Below the pieces are notes generated by a model, which saw only the letters and a program-made list of their open reading frames with translations, ran no database searches and was not told where the DNA came from. Of a stretch of DNA of 64,000 bases, positions 34,477-44,235 are shown one piece after another (position 1 is the stretch's first letter; each line of letters opens with the position of its first letter). Position numbers and translations under genes: made by a program. This DNA is from Clostridia bacterium (GTDB lineage: Bacteria; Bacillota; Clostridia; Oscillospirales; Acutalibacteraceae): NCBI GenBank assembly GCA_017473165.1, contig JAFUNA010000026.1, positions 62,001-126,000 of the forward strand. The letters are read 5' to 3'.

Positions 34477-37080
34477 ATGGCAGAGCTTACCCCGATGATG
34501 AAACAGTATTTCCAGATAAAAGAGAACTATCCCGACACAATTCTCATGTTCCGTCTGGGCGATTTTTATGAAATGTTTTTTGATGATGCAAAAAAAGTTT
34601 CAGCGGAGCTTGATCTTGTATTAACGGGCAGAGATTGCGGTCAGGAAGAAAGAGCCCCAATGTGCGGTGTTCCTTTTCACAGTGCCGATTCCTACATTGC
34701 ACGCCTTGTTGCAAAGGGCTATAAGGTTGCAATCTGCGAACAGCTTGAAGACCCCGCACTTGCAAAGGGAATTGTAAAACGTGACGTAACAAGAGTTCTC
34801 ACTCCGGGTACTGTTATTGAAAGCACAATGCTTGACGAAAGCAAGAACAATTTTCTTGCCTGCATTTTTGCACGCAAGGATTGCGTGGGACTTTGCTTTG
34901 CCGATATTTCCACGGGCAGCGTTCATGTAACGCAGTTTGAAAGAAAAAATTCACAGAAAAAAATTGTAAACGAGCTCGGAAGATTTTCACCGAGTGAAAT
35001 TATTATCAATTCTTCTGTGCTGGAGCTTACGCAGGTGACCGATTTCGTTAAAACAAGGCTTCAGTCCTCCTGTGATTTGCTTGATGATGAATGCTTTGAC
35101 CTTTCAAAAGCTTCCGCAATGCTTTTAAAGCATTTTCATGTTGCATCGCTCTCTGAACTCAAACTCGAGAATTCAGACGGTGCGGTCTGTGCCGTCGGTG
35201 CAGCGATGGATTATCTTAAAAGCGTTCAGAAAACAGAGCTTGAAAACATAAAGAGCATTGATTTTTACGGCTCGGGCAGCTTTATGAGGCTTGATGTTTT
35301 AACCCTGCGTAACCTCGAGGTTACCGAAACAATGCGAAACCGTGAAAAAAGAGGCTCGCTCCTCTGGGTGCTCGATAAAACAAAGACCTCCATGGGTAAG
35401 CGAATGCTCCGCAGCTGGCTTGAACAGCCGCTTCTGAACATCGCAAAGATTACAAAACGCCACAATGCCGTATCCGAGCTTGTTGAAAATCCTTCATTGA
35501 GAGAAGATATTATCGAGGCTCTCACGGGCTGTCAGGATATGGAAAGACTCATAACCCGTATTGCCTATGCAACCGCAAATGCAAGAGAGCTCAAAGGACT
35601 TTCTGCAACCCTTAACAGACTTCCTGCTATCAAGGAGTGTCTGTCAGCTTCAAAGAGCAGTTTGCTCAACGAGCTTTGCGGTGAAATTCTTCCTCTTGAC
35701 GATCTTGCGTCAACAATTGACAAAGCAATTGTTGAAGACCCTCCGTTTTCTGTCCGTGAGGGCGGAATGATAAAAGACGGCTTCCACGAGGAGCTTGACG
35801 AGCTTCGTGATATCGTTTCAAACGGCAAGGGATATTTAGCCGATATTCAGCTGCGTGAGCAGGAAAGAACAGGCATAAAGAAGCTTAAAATCGGCTATAA
35901 CCGTGTTTTCGGTTACTACATAGAGGTTTCAAATTCCTTCAAGGAAATGGTCCCCGATGACTATATACGCAAGCAGACATTAACAAACTGCGAGCGTTTT
36001 ATTACACAGGAGCTCAAAGAACTTGAGTCAAAGGTTCTCGGTGCACAGGAAAAAATCGTTCGCCTTGAATATGAGATTTTTGATTCTGTTCGAAAAAAAG
36101 CGGCAGAGCACCTTTTTGAAATTCAGAAAACCGCCGCCGCAGTTGCCGCAACCGACGTTCTTTGCTCTTACGCAAGAGTTGCGAGTGAAAATAATTTCTG
36201 CTGTCCCGTTATGAATGCGGGAAGCGTTGTTTCTATAAATGACGGCAGACATCCCGTTGTTGAAAAAATGCTTGATTCACCCTTTGTTCCCAATGATACA
36301 TTGCTTGACTGTGCAGACAACCGATGTGCAATAATCACGGGTCCCAACATGGCTGGTAAATCAACATATATGCGTCAGGTTGCTCTGATTTGTCTTATGG
36401 CACAGGCGGGAAGCTTTGTTCCTGCTTCATATGCGGAGCTTTGCATCGTTGACGGCATTTTTACCCGCATCGGTGCATCCGATGACCTCGCATCGGGTTC
36501 ATCAACCTTTATGGTTGAAATGAACGAGGTTGCCGACATCCTTAAAAACGCAACATCACAGAGCCTTATTATTTTCGATGAAATCGGCAGAGGTACCTCA
36601 ACCTTTGATGGCATGAGCATTGCCAGAGCCGTGCTCGAATATTCAGCCGATAAACGCAAACTCGGCGCAAAAACTCTTTTTGCAACTCATTATCATGAGC
36701 TTACGGAGCTTGAACAGTCTGTTGCGGGTGTTAAGAACTATAACATTGCCGTAAAAAAGAGGGGAGATGACATCACCTTCCTTCGCAGAATTATAGCAGG
36801 CTGTGCAGACGGCAGCTACGGTATTGAGGTTGCAAAGCTTGCGGGAGTGCCTTCAAGCGTTGTTGAACGTGCAAAGGTTGTACTCAAGGAGCTTGAGGGT
36901 GAAGGTCTTAAAGCTCCCGAACGTAAAATTGAAGCGGATGAGCCCGAAATGCAGATTTCATTTGGCAATTCCAACGCAAACGATATTGTTGAAAAGCTTA
37001 AAAAGCTTGATGTGAATACATTAACGCCCATTGAGGCAATGACCGTTTTATATGACCTTGCCAAACAGGCAAACAATTAA
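34477..37080 (+). CDS. mutS: DNA mismatch repair protein MutS
   Basis: An 867-residue MutS1. The N-terminal mismatch-recognition domain has the Phe-x-Glu wedge within RLGDFYEMFFDDAKK (residues about 25-40). Connector, clamp and lever domains follow, then the ATPase with Walker A GPNMAGKSTYMRQ, the FDEIGRGTSTFDG signature and the ATHYHELTELE segment. The C-terminal tail contributes to dimerisation. It is full length and followed by mutL after 23 bases. GAAAGG lies about a dozen bases before the ATG. The protein detects mispairs and small loops and recruits MutL. Confidence 0.97.
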   Translation: MAELTPMMKQYFQIKENYPDTILMFRLGDFYEMFFDDAKKVSAELDLVLTGRDCGQEERAPMCGVPFHSADSYIARLVAKGYKVAICEQLEDPALAKGIVKRDVTRVLTPGTVIESTMLDESKNNFLACIFARKDCVGLCFADISTGSVHVTQFERKNSQKKIVNELGRFSPSEIIINSSVLELTQVTDFVKTRLQSSCDLLDDECFDLSKASAMLLKHFHVASLSELKLENSDGAVCAVGAAMDYLKSVQKTELENIKSIDFYGSGSFMRLDVLTLRNLEVTETMRNREKRGSLLWVLDKTKTSMGKRMLRSWLEQPLLNIAKITKRHNAVSELVENPSLREDIIEALTGCQDMERLITRIAYATANARELKGLSATLNRLPAIKECLSASKSSLLNELCGEILPLDDLASTIDKAIVEDPPFSVREGGMIKDGFHEELDELRDIVSNGKGYLADIQLREQERTGIKKLKIGYNRVFGYYIEVSNSFKEMVPDDYIRKQTLTNCERFITQELKELESKVLGAQEKIVRLEYEIFDSVRKKAAEHLFEIQKTAAAVAATDVLCSYARVASENNFCCPVMNAGSVVSINDGRHPVVEKMLDSPFVPNDTLLDCADNRCAIITGPNMAGKSTYMRQVALICLMAQAGSFVPASYAELCIVDGIFTRIGASDDLASGSSTFMVEMNEVADILKNATSQSLIIFDEIGRGTSTFDGMSIARAVLEYSADKRKLGAKTLFATHYHELTELEQSVAGVKNYNIAVKKRGDDITFLRRIIAGCADGSYGIEVAKLAGVPSSVVERAKVVLKELEGEGLKAPERKIEADEPEMQISFGNSNANDIVEKLKKLDVNTLTPIEAMTVLYDLAKQANN

Positions 37081-37103
37081 TTTTTGAAAAAGGAGGTTTC
37101 TTT

Positions 37104-39050
37104 ATGCCGAAGATTAATGTTCTTCCCAAGCATCTTGCGGAGCTTATTGCCGCCGGCGAGGTAGTTGAGCGTCCCGCATCGGTAATTAAAGAGCTCCTTG
37201 AAAATTCGATAGACGCTGGTGCCGATAATATCACCGTTGAAATCAAAAACGGCGGTATTTCGTACATGAGAATAACCGATAACGGCTGCGGCATTTCAAG
37301 AGAAGACATAAGGAATGCTTTTGTGAGCCATGCAACAAGCAAAATTTCAACTGCCGATGACCTTAACGGTATTTTCACCCTCGGTTTCAGAGGTGAAGCT
37401 CTTGCAAGCGTGAGTGCTGTTGCGAGAGTTGAGGTTATGACACGAACTCCCGACGATGAAATTGGCACTCGTTACGTTATCGAAAACGGTGAAGAAATTC
37501 TTCTTGACGACGCAGGTTGCCCCAAGGGTACAACAATGATTGTAAGGGATTTATTCTGCAAAACCCCCGCAAGAATGAAATTTCTTAAAAAAGATGTTAC
37601 GGAAGCTAATGCGGTTTCATCGGTTGTTGACAGAATTGCTTTGTCGCATCCCGAGGTTTCAATCCGCTTTATCCGTGAAGGAAAGCAAACACTTGTAACA
37701 GGCGGCAACGGCGATTTGCTGACTTGCATCCGTGAGGTTTTCGGAAAAGATTTCTCAAAAGACCTTATCCCTGCCGAATATGAAACAAAGGGAGTAAGCG
37801 TTAAAGGCTATGTGTCAAAGCCTGTTGCATCAAGACCAAACCGAAATATGCAGTTTTTCTTCCTTAACAACCGTCTGATTAAAACGGGCACGGGAAGTGC
37901 TGCCGTTAGCGAAGGCTACAAAAATTCAATCATGGTCGGAAAATTTCCGTCATGTGTTCTTAATATTACGATTGACCCGTCTTTGGTTGACGTCAATGTT
38001 CATCCTGCCAAAACCGAAGTCAGATTTTCTGACGAAAGAGTTATTTTCAACGCTATATTTTATGCCTGCAAAAACGCTCTTGCGGCAGGAGATACTCCGA
38101 AGCAAATAGTAAAAGAGATTCCCAGAACAGATTATTACAAAGCACCCGAAAAACCTGCGGAGCAGCTGAAAATAACACCCGTTTCCGCATCCAAAAACGA
38201 TTTTTGGCAGCATATTCCCGCTAAACCTGCGGAAACAAAGACCGAAACACCTGTTTTTAAAATCAGTGTTGTTGAGCCAAAGCCCGTTCAGATTAATGAA
38301 ACAAAACAGGAAATAAAGAGAGTTTCTGTTCTTTCCGCACCTGAATCCATAACCGATAAAATCGAAAAAACTGAAGATATTCTTCTGAATTTTCAGCCAA
38401 AAGATGAGGTGAAAGAATCCGAAGCTGCCGTTGAAGCCGCAGTTGAGGTTAAGCCAGTTGAGGTCAGAAATGATTTCAATGAGGAAGAATTTCATCTTGT
38501 GGGCGAAGCATTCAGAACATATATTATCTGCGAATATAAGGGCAAAATGGTTATTATCGATAAGCATGCTGCCCATGAACGTATTATTTACGAAAAACTC
38601 AAGAGTGAAAACGGAGAACGTACTCCGCAGCTTCTTTTGCTTCCCGTTACGGTAACTCTTTCAAAGGAAGAGTATTCCGCAATTCTTGAAAATATTGAAA
38701 CCGTTAACAATGCGGGCTTTGATATTGAAGATTTCGGAAACGGATGTGTCATTGTCAGAGAATGCCCCATGGAGCTTTCAGCTGATGATATTGAAGACGT
38801 AATTTGTGAAATTGCAGGAAGATTTGTTGAGAAAAAGCAGGATGTGATGTTTGAAAAGCTTGACTGGATTTTCCATTCCGTAGCCTGCAGAAGTGCAATC
38901 AAAGCTGGTAATTTCACATCAAGGCTTGAGATGGAAAGGTTTGCAAAGCAGCTGCTTTCAATGCCCGATATTCGTTACTGCCCCCACGGCAGACCCGTAC
39001 TTATAGAAATGACACAAAGGGAGCTGGAAAAGAATTTTGGCAGAGTTTAA
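37104..39050 (+). CDS. mutL: DNA mismatch repair protein MutL (endonuclease type)
   Basis: A 648-residue MutL. The N-terminal GHKL ATPase has ELLENSIDAGAD, DNGCGISRED, HATSKI and GFRGEALASV. A Pro/Lys/Glu-rich linker (about 340-455) joins the C-terminal dimerisation domain, which contains DKHAAHERIIYE. That fits the DxHAxxExxxxE metal-binding motif of MutL proteins that nick DNA themselves, as in bacteria lacking MutH. AAGGAGG precedes the ATG. The 3' end overlaps the miaA start by 14 bases. Confidence 0.96.
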   Translation: MPKINVLPKHLAELIAAGEVVERPASVIKELLENSIDAGADNITVEIKNGGISYMRITDNGCGISREDIRNAFVSHATSKISTADDLNGIFTLGFRGEALASVSAVARVEVMTRTPDDEIGTRYVIENGEEILLDDAGCPKGTTMIVRDLFCKTPARMKFLKKDVTEANAVSSVVDRIALSHPEVSIRFIREGKQTLVTGGNGDLLTCIREVFGKDFSKDLIPAEYETKGVSVKGYVSKPVASRPNRNMQFFFLNNRLIKTGTGSAAVSEGYKNSIMVGKFPSCVLNITIDPSLVDVNVHPAKTEVRFSDERVIFNAIFYACKNALAAGDTPKQIVKEIPRTDYYKAPEKPAEQLKITPVSASKNDFWQHIPAKPAETKTETPVFKISVVEPKPVQINETKQEIKRVSVLSAPESITDKIEKTEDILLNFQPKDEVKESEAAVEAAVEVKPVEVRNDFNEEEFHLVGEAFRTYIICEYKGKMVIIDKHAAHERIIYEKLKSENGERTPQLLLLPVTVTLSKEEYSAILENIETVNNAGFDIEDFGNGCVIVRECPMELSADDIEDVICEIAGRFVEKKQDVMFEKLDWIFHSVACRSAIKAGNFTSRLEMERFAKQLLSMPDIRYCPHGRPVLIEMTQRELEKNFGRV

Positions 39051-39984
39051 AATACCGCTCATTGCGGTTGTCGGACCGACCGCATCGGGAAAAACCTCGC
39101 TTGCGGTTGAAATTTGCAAAGCAATTGACGGCGAAGCTGTTTCATGTGACTCGATGCAGATTTATAAAGGCATGGATATTGCAACCGCAAAACCGACACT
39201 CGAAGAAATGCAGGGCATACCGCATCATCTCATAGGCTTTGCAGAGCAGAGTGATGATTTCAGCGTTGCAAAATACTGTGAGCTTGCGGGTGCAGCCATA
39301 GCCGATATTCATTCAAGAAACAAAAAAGCTGTTCTTGTCGGCGGAACGGGGTTATATTACAGCTCGCTCGTTGATAACATTGAGTTTTTGCCCGAAGAAT
39401 CGGATTTTGAATACCGCGAAATGCTTAAAAAGCGTGCTCAAGCCGAAGGTGCACAGGCTTTGCTTGATGAGCTTTCACAAATTGATCCTGAGGCAGCCAA
39501 GGAGCTTCATGTCAACAACCTCGGCAGAATTATAAGAGCTCTTGAAATATTTCATACCACGGGCAAAACAAAATCCATGCAGAATGAACAGTCAAGGCTG
39601 AACCCGTCACCGTATGATTTAACGGCGATTTGCCTTGATGCCCGTGACAGACAGTTTTTATATGACAGAATAAACAGACGTGTTGATTTAATGCTTGAGG
39701 CAGGGATTCTTGAAGAAGCAAAAGCTTTTTATGATTCTCCGCTCGGACGCACGGCAAAACAGGCAATCGGCTATAAAGAGCTTAATCCTTATTTCAGCGG
39801 AGAAAATACACTTGAAGAATGTGTTGAAAATCTTAAAATGCAGACAAGACGTTATGCAAAGCGTCAGCTGACATGGTTCAGACGTGACAGCCGAATAAAG
39901 TTTATATATATTGACGATTATTCCTGCGGCAAAGAATTGCTTGATGCCGCATTGGATATTATAGAAAAGAGGGATGTTTATTGA
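39037..39984 (+). CDS. miaA: tRNA dimethylallyltransferase
   Basis: A 315-residue enzyme that transfers a dimethylallyl group to A37 of tRNAs reading UNN codons, the step before MiaB. The P-loop is VVGPTASGKTSLAVE; DSMQIYKGMDIATAKPT and the GGTGLYYSSL segment are family signatures. The start is a TTG at 39037 inside the end of mutL; no in-frame ATG fits, and a GGGAG site lies about a dozen bases upstream. The stop overlaps the TTG start of the next gene (TTGA). The length is normal. Confidence 0.95.
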   Translation: MAEFKIPLIAVVGPTASGKTSLAVEICKAIDGEAVSCDSMQIYKGMDIATAKPTLEEMQGIPHHLIGFAEQSDDFSVAKYCELAGAAIADIHSRNKKAVLVGGTGLYYSSLVDNIEFLPEESDFEYREMLKKRAQAEGAQALLDELSQIDPEAAKELHVNNLGRIIRALEIFHTTGKTKSMQNEQSRLNPSPYDLTAICLDARDRQFLYDRINRRVDLMLEAGILEEAKAFYDSPLGRTAKQAIGYKELNPYFSGENTLEECVENLKMQTRRYAKRQLTWFRRDSRIKFIYIDDYSCGKELLDAALDIIEKRDVY

Positions 39985-41222
39985 AGAGTAAAGACAGACT
40001 GCTGAAAGTTCTTGCAGCCGCAGCTGCGGTTATAATCGTAATTTTCTTTGCTGCTGAAATTTACAGCCTTGCGGGCAGAACACTGGGAACGCAAACCGTC
40101 TATGAGCAAACCGTTCTTGAAACGGTTGATGCAGAGATGTTTGTTATCCGTAACGAAGTTTTGCTTGCAACAAATTCAACGGGCGTAACCGTGCCCATTG
40201 CAGACAATGCGGAGCGAGTCAGCAAAGGAAGCTCCATAGCGGCGATTTTTCCGAGTGAAGCCGCAGCCGAAAACTTTGTAAAAGTCAGTTCGCTGACTTC
40301 AAAGCTTGAAACCTATCAAAAAATCGATAACCAGCTTCGTCTTGCCGAGGTTGATATGGACAAGCTGACGGCGGAAATCAATTCGGAATTTGAATCTATC
40401 CTTGATTCGGCATATGAAAACGATTATTCAAATCTTGCCGAGCACAAGCTTTCGTTCAGTGAAAAGCTTTCAAGAAAACAAATCTCGCTCGATGTTTCGG
40501 TTGATTGCAAAACAAAAATTGCAGAGCTTCAAAACGAAATATCCGCTCTCAATTCCGCAAGCACTCCTACCGAAATTATCACCGCCGATGCTTCGGGATA
40601 TTATGTCAGCCGTGAAGACGGATATGAAAACATAATAACCGCCGATGAAATTGACAGTCTGACTCCCGAAAAGCTTGAAGAAGCTTTTAAAAGCAAAAAG
40701 AAAGAGCCTGCAGCGGGCTCAATAGGAAAGGTTATTGACGGATATAACTGGTTTATTGCAACAATAATCGATTCCGCAGATGCAACGAAATTCAAGGTCG
40801 GAAAGTCGGTTAAACTTATCCTCGACGATTCAACCAACGACTATATAACAACCTATGTTCATTCCGTAAACAATTTTGACGGCAACAAGTCAATGCTTGT
40901 TTTCAGATGCAATCTTATGAACGAAAAGCTCGCAGAGCTTCGTAAGGTTGAGGGAAAGATAATTGTTAAAGAGTTTACCGGACTCAAGGTCAGCAGAGAT
41001 GCGGTACGCCTTGATGAAAACGGAAATTCCGGTGTATATATCCGCAGAGGCAATATCGTAAACTTCAGAAGTCTGAATATAATTTATTCGGAGGATGAGT
41101 TTGTGATTGCATCCAAGCCTTCGGAGGAAAGCGGAATCAAGCTTGAATATACACATCTTAAGCTTTATGACGAGGTTATAATCTCGGGAAAGGAGTTAAA
41201 GGATGGAATGGTTATCCGATGA
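39981..41222 (+). CDS. HlyD-like membrane-fusion family protein
   Basis: A 413-residue protein with an N-terminal membrane anchor (about 7-28), a biotinyl-lipoyl-like beta region (VIRNEVLLATNSTGVTVPIA), a helical coiled segment (about 100-200) and a second beta region containing ITADASGYYVSREDG. This is the hairpin layout of HlyD-type adaptors, but no transporter gene is next to it. A TTG start overlaps the miaA stop, with GAGGG upstream. The overlap with yggS at the 3' end (20 bases) places it in the cell-division operon, so an envelope role near the division site is possible. Function not known. Confidence 0.75.
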   Translation: MKSKDRLLKVLAAAAAVIIVIFFAAEIYSLAGRTLGTQTVYEQTVLETVDAEMFVIRNEVLLATNSTGVTVPIADNAERVSKGSSIAAIFPSEAAAENFVKVSSLTSKLETYQKIDNQLRLAEVDMDKLTAEINSEFESILDSAYENDYSNLAEHKLSFSEKLSRKQISLDVSVDCKTKIAELQNEISALNSASTPTEIITADASGYYVSREDGYENIITADEIDSLTPEKLEEAFKSKKKEPAAGSIGKVIDGYNWFIATIIDSADATKFKVGKSVKLILDDSTNDYITTYVHSVNNFDGNKSMLVFRCNLMNEKLAELRKVEGKIIVKEFTGLKVSRDAVRLDENGNSGVYIRRGNIVNFRSLNIIYSEDEFVIASKPSEESGIKLEYTHLKLYDEVIISGKELKDGMVIR

Positions 41223-41928
41223 AGAAAGATTTTCCGCAATAAAAGAAAATCTGAAATATCTTTCCGACGATATTTCAGATGCGGCTGTCAGATCGGGCAG
41301 AAATCCCGAAGATGTCAGGCTAATGGCTGTTTCGAAAACTGTTGAAAGCAAATTCATAAATCATGCAATCAATTGCGGAATAAATCTTATCGGCGAAAAC
41401 AAGGTTCAGGAATTCCTGCTGAAAGAGCCCGAGCTGAATCTGACAAACTGTAATGCTCATCTTATCGGGCATCTTCAATCAAACAAGGTTAAAAAGATTG
41501 TCGGTCACGTTGAAACGATTCAGTCGGTTGATTCTGTTTCAATCGCAAAGGAAATCGGCAAGCGTTCTCTTGAAGCTGAAACTGTAACAAAGATTTTGCT
41601 CGAGGTCAATGTCGGAAATGAAGACAGTAAGTTCGGATTCACTCCCGAAGAAACCTTTGAAAGAGCGTGTGAAATTGCCGAAATAAAAGGTGTTTCGATT
41701 GACGGATTGATGTGTGTTGCCCCGATTTGCGAAAAAGAATCGGAAATTCGGTCAATTTTTTCAAATATGCACCGTCTGTTTATTGACATCGGTGCTAAAA
41801 AAATGGATAATATAAATATGAATGTTCTCTCGATGGGTATGTCGGGTGATTACAGACAAGCAATTCTCGAAGGCTCAAATCTCGTGCGGGTCGGCTCGTC
41901 GATATTTGGCGCAAGAATTTACAGATAA
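41203..41928 (+). CDS. yggS: PLP homeostasis protein, YggS family
   Basis: A 241-residue PLP-binding protein of the alanine-racemase-like single-domain family. Conserved segments are LMAVSKTV with the PLP lysine (near 44), GENKVQEF, HLIGHLQSNKVKKIV, IQSVDS, VNVGNEDSKFGF and LSMGMSGDY. It buffers pyridoxal phosphate and influences amino-acid pools. The ATG has GGAG in the end of the preceding gene, which it overlaps by 20 bases. In Gram-positive bacteria this gene (ylmE) is conserved next to sepF, as here. Confidence 0.95.
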   Translation: MEWLSDEERFSAIKENLKYLSDDISDAAVRSGRNPEDVRLMAVSKTVESKFINHAINCGINLIGENKVQEFLLKEPELNLTNCNAHLIGHLQSNKVKKIVGHVETIQSVDSVSIAKEIGKRSLEAETVTKILLEVNVGNEDSKFGFTPEETFERACEIAEIKGVSIDGLMCVAPICEKESEIRSIFSNMHRLFIDIGAKKMDNINMNVLSMGMSGDYRQAILEGSNLVRVGSSIFGARIYR

Positions 41929-41946
41929 TTAAGGAGGCTTAAACCA

Positions 41947-42447
41947 ATGAGCTTAAAAGACAAACTCAAACAGTTTATTAATGTAACAGATGACGATTAT
42001 ATCGAAAGTGCGGAAACGGATTATAACGACGATTTCGACTTTGAACCCGCAAAACAGTCTGCACCTTCAGAAAAACCGCAGACCGAAAGAGTCAGAAGAG
42101 AAAGAACTTCAAATAATTCAAACAACAATGTTGTTAACATCAATTCATCAAAAGCGGCTTCAAATCAGCCCAAACCCCACGTTGTTTTCCAGAAAATTGA
42201 CAGATTCGAGGAGGTTGGCGAGGTTGCCGATATCCTTAATGAAAAAAGAATTGTAATTCTTAATCTTGAAACCTGCCCCAATGATGTTTCGCAGAGAATT
42301 ATCGATTTCCTTTACGGTGTTGCTTATGCAAACCACGGCGACTTCAAAAAAGTTGCAGGCAGAGCATACATAATCACACCTTATAATGTTCCCGTTACCG
42401 GTGAGCTTCTTGACGAGCTTGGCGGAATGGGCGGCGACCAGTATTAA
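41947..42447 (+). CDS. sepF: Cell division protein SepF
   Basis: A 166-residue SepF. The N-terminal amphipathic membrane helix MSLKDKLKQFINV is followed by an acidic then Asn/Ser-rich linker (about 15-75) and the conserved core (VVFQKIDRFEEVGEVADIL, LNLETCPNDVSQRIIDFLYG). SepF polymerises into rings, tethers FtsZ to the membrane and shapes the septum. AAGGAGG lies upstream. It is followed by divIVA, the usual dcw-distal order in Bacillota, although the ylmG and ylmH genes found between them in Bacillus are absent. Confidence 0.95.
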   Translation: MSLKDKLKQFINVTDDDYIESAETDYNDDFDFEPAKQSAPSEKPQTERVRRERTSNNSNNNVVNINSSKAASNQPKPHVVFQKIDRFEEVGEVADILNEKRIVILNLETCPNDVSQRIIDFLYGVAYANHGDFKKVAGRAYIITPYNVPVTGELLDELGGMGGDQY

Positions 42448-42478
42448 TTGATTAATAAAAGAGAAAGGTGAAGTAAAA

Positions 42479-43735
42479 ATGCTCAGAACAGAACAGATTT
42501 TAAACGCTAAATTCACTCCTGTAAGCAAGGGTACATACAGTGCCGAAGAGGTTGATTCTTTCCTTAAGACCGTTGCTGCATCTTATGAAGAATCTCTCGG
42601 CGAAAACAGAGAGCTTATTAAGAAAATCAGCATTCTTGCCGATAAAATCGAAAGCTACAGAAATGACGAGGAAGCAATCAAGCTTGCTCTCCTTGATGCT
42701 CACAAGATGGCTGAAAGTATCACAAAGAATGCAACAGATAAGGCTGATGCACTTGTTGCGGATGCGGAGAATAAGTCAAAAATCCTTCTCGACGGTGCAA
42801 ACAGACAGACCGCACAGATGATTGACGAAGCAAGAGAGCAGGCAAAGAGCATTGTAGATAACGCAAGAGAAGCTTGTGCATCACTTACCGAAAAGGCACA
42901 GAAGGATGCCGATGACAAGCTTGCAGATGCCGCACAGAAGGCTGCCGGTATTATTGCCGGTGCGGAAGAAGAAGGAAAGATTATTATCGGAAACAGCAAG
43001 GAATCATACGAGTTCTTCACTGCAGAGCTTGAAAAGGTTAAGGCACAGACAACAAAGTTCAAGGCAGCAATGGAAGACCTTTGCAAGGGTCAGCTTAATC
43101 TTATTGATAACATTCCTGCCGAATATATTGCAGCCGTTACTGCCGCTGCAGCTGCACCTGTTGTTGAGGAAGCGGTTGAAGAAACTCCCATTGTCGAAGA
43201 GCCTGTGATTGAAGAAACGGTAATTGAAAACGTTGAGCCTGAAGCTGCTCCCGAGGCTGAAACAAGTGATTTTGAAGCAGAATTTGCTGCAGTTACGGCA
43301 GAAATCGAAGCTCCTGCTGAAGAAGAGGCGGCTGAAGAAGCTCCTGCTGATGAACCTGAAATTGACCTTTACAGCATTCTTGATATTCCCACAGACGAGC
43401 CCGTGGAAGAAAGTGTTGAGCTTCCCGCTGCGGAAGCTGCTGTTAACGAGCCCGTTGCCGATTCAGTTGTCTTCGACGAAGATGATCTTTTCAGCATGAT
43501 TGAGGACATTAAATTTGAAGGCAGCGATTCTGCTGATTCCATTGCTTCAAGCATTGATGACCTTATTCCTTCAATTCCCGTTGAAGAAGAAAAGCCTGAA
43601 GAGGATAAAGAAGAATTTTTCGGAGGCTTTGAAATCGATCTTGATGCAATTGAAGATATCGATTTCGGCGAAGGCGAAGCAGACAGTGATGATGATGATA
43701 TCTCATCTCTTTTTGATACAATGTTTGACGACTAA
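42479..43735 (+). CDS. divIVA: DivIVA domain protein with long acidic tail
   Basis: A 418-residue protein. The N-terminal lipid-binding DivIVA domain (LRTEQILNAKFTPVSKGTYS, then AEEVDSFLKTVAASY) is followed by a long Ala/Lys/Glu coiled coil (about 40-200). A highly acidic Glu/Pro/Ala tail (about 220-418) ends in a run of Asp. DivIVA marks negatively curved membranes at poles and septa. The acidic tail roughly doubles the usual length and suggests an extended interaction surface. The ribosome site is AAAGG. It follows sepF in the expected position; the assignment is firm for the N-terminus, and the tail's role is unknown. Confidence 0.88.
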   Translation: MLRTEQILNAKFTPVSKGTYSAEEVDSFLKTVAASYEESLGENRELIKKISILADKIESYRNDEEAIKLALLDAHKMAESITKNATDKADALVADAENKSKILLDGANRQTAQMIDEAREQAKSIVDNAREACASLTEKAQKDADDKLADAAQKAAGIIAGAEEEGKIIIGNSKESYEFFTAELEKVKAQTTKFKAAMEDLCKGQLNLIDNIPAEYIAAVTAAAAAPVVEEAVEETPIVEEPVIEETVIENVEPEAAPEAETSDFEAEFAAVTAEIEAPAEEEAAEEAPADEPEIDLYSILDIPTDEPVEESVELPAAEAAVNEPVADSVVFDEDDLFSMIEDIKFEGSDSADSIASSIDDLIPSIPVEEEKPEEDKEEFFGGFEIDLDAIEDIDFGEGEADSDDDDISSLFDTMFDD

Positions 43736-43752
43736 TTCAGAGAGGTTTTTTG

Positions 43753-44235
43753 ATGTTTCAGACGGTTTCCCTTTTGATTATTGCCGTTCTGACCGCAATT
43801 GACCAGCTTACAAAATATGTTGCTGTCAATACGGTCAAGGTGAACGGTCCGTCCGAATTTCTTTTCGGGCTGTTTCAATTCCGATATGTTGAAAATACGG
43901 GAGCGGCATTCAGCTCGTTTTCCGATAATACATTGGTTTTAACCGTTCTGACTGTCATAATCCTTCTTGCTTGCCTTATTCTACTTTGCAGCAGAAAAAT
44001 CAAATCTCTTTTCGTTAATATCTGTCTGATTCTTGTAATTTCGGGCGGAGTCGGCAATGTTATTGACAGAATTATTTACGGCTATGTTGTTGATTTCATC
44101 GAACCGCTTTTTATAGACTTTGCTGTTTTCAATTTTGCCGATTGCTGCATAACCGTCGGAGCATTTATGCTTATCGGATATGAAATTTACGGATTGATAA
44201 GCGAAAAGAAGAAAAAGGCAGATAAAAATGATTGA
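43753..44235 (+). CDS. lspA: Lipoprotein signal peptidase
   Basis: A 160-residue membrane aspartyl peptidase that cleaves signal peptides from diacylglyceryl-modified prolipoproteins. Four hydrophobic segments are visible. The catalytic Asp residues are in GNVIDRIIYGYVVDF (about 104-118) and FNFADCCITVG (about 129). The family motif YVENTGAAFSSF lies near 45. ATG 43753 has AGAGG seven bases upstream; a TTG one codon earlier is too close. The 3' end overlaps the RluD gene by eight bases. It would mature lipoproteins such as the DUF4358 protein here. Confidence 0.95.
   Translation: MFQTVSLLIIAVLTAIDQLTKYVAVNTVKVNGPSEFLFGLFQFRYVENTGAAFSSFSDNTLVLTVLTVIILLACLILLCSRKIKSLFVNICLILVISGGVGNVIDRIIYGYVVDFIEPLFIDFAVFNFADCCITVGAFMLIGYEIYGLISEKKKKADKND

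Noticed and set aside
37950-38576. A 208-codon minus-strand frame opposite mutL
   Set aside because: Composition is Phe/Asn/Cys-rich as expected for the reverse of an acidic/Lys-rich linker; mutL is unambiguous here.
43150-43400. Apparent repeats in the divIVA tail
   Set aside because: Low-complexity acidic coding sequence without a fixed repeat unit.
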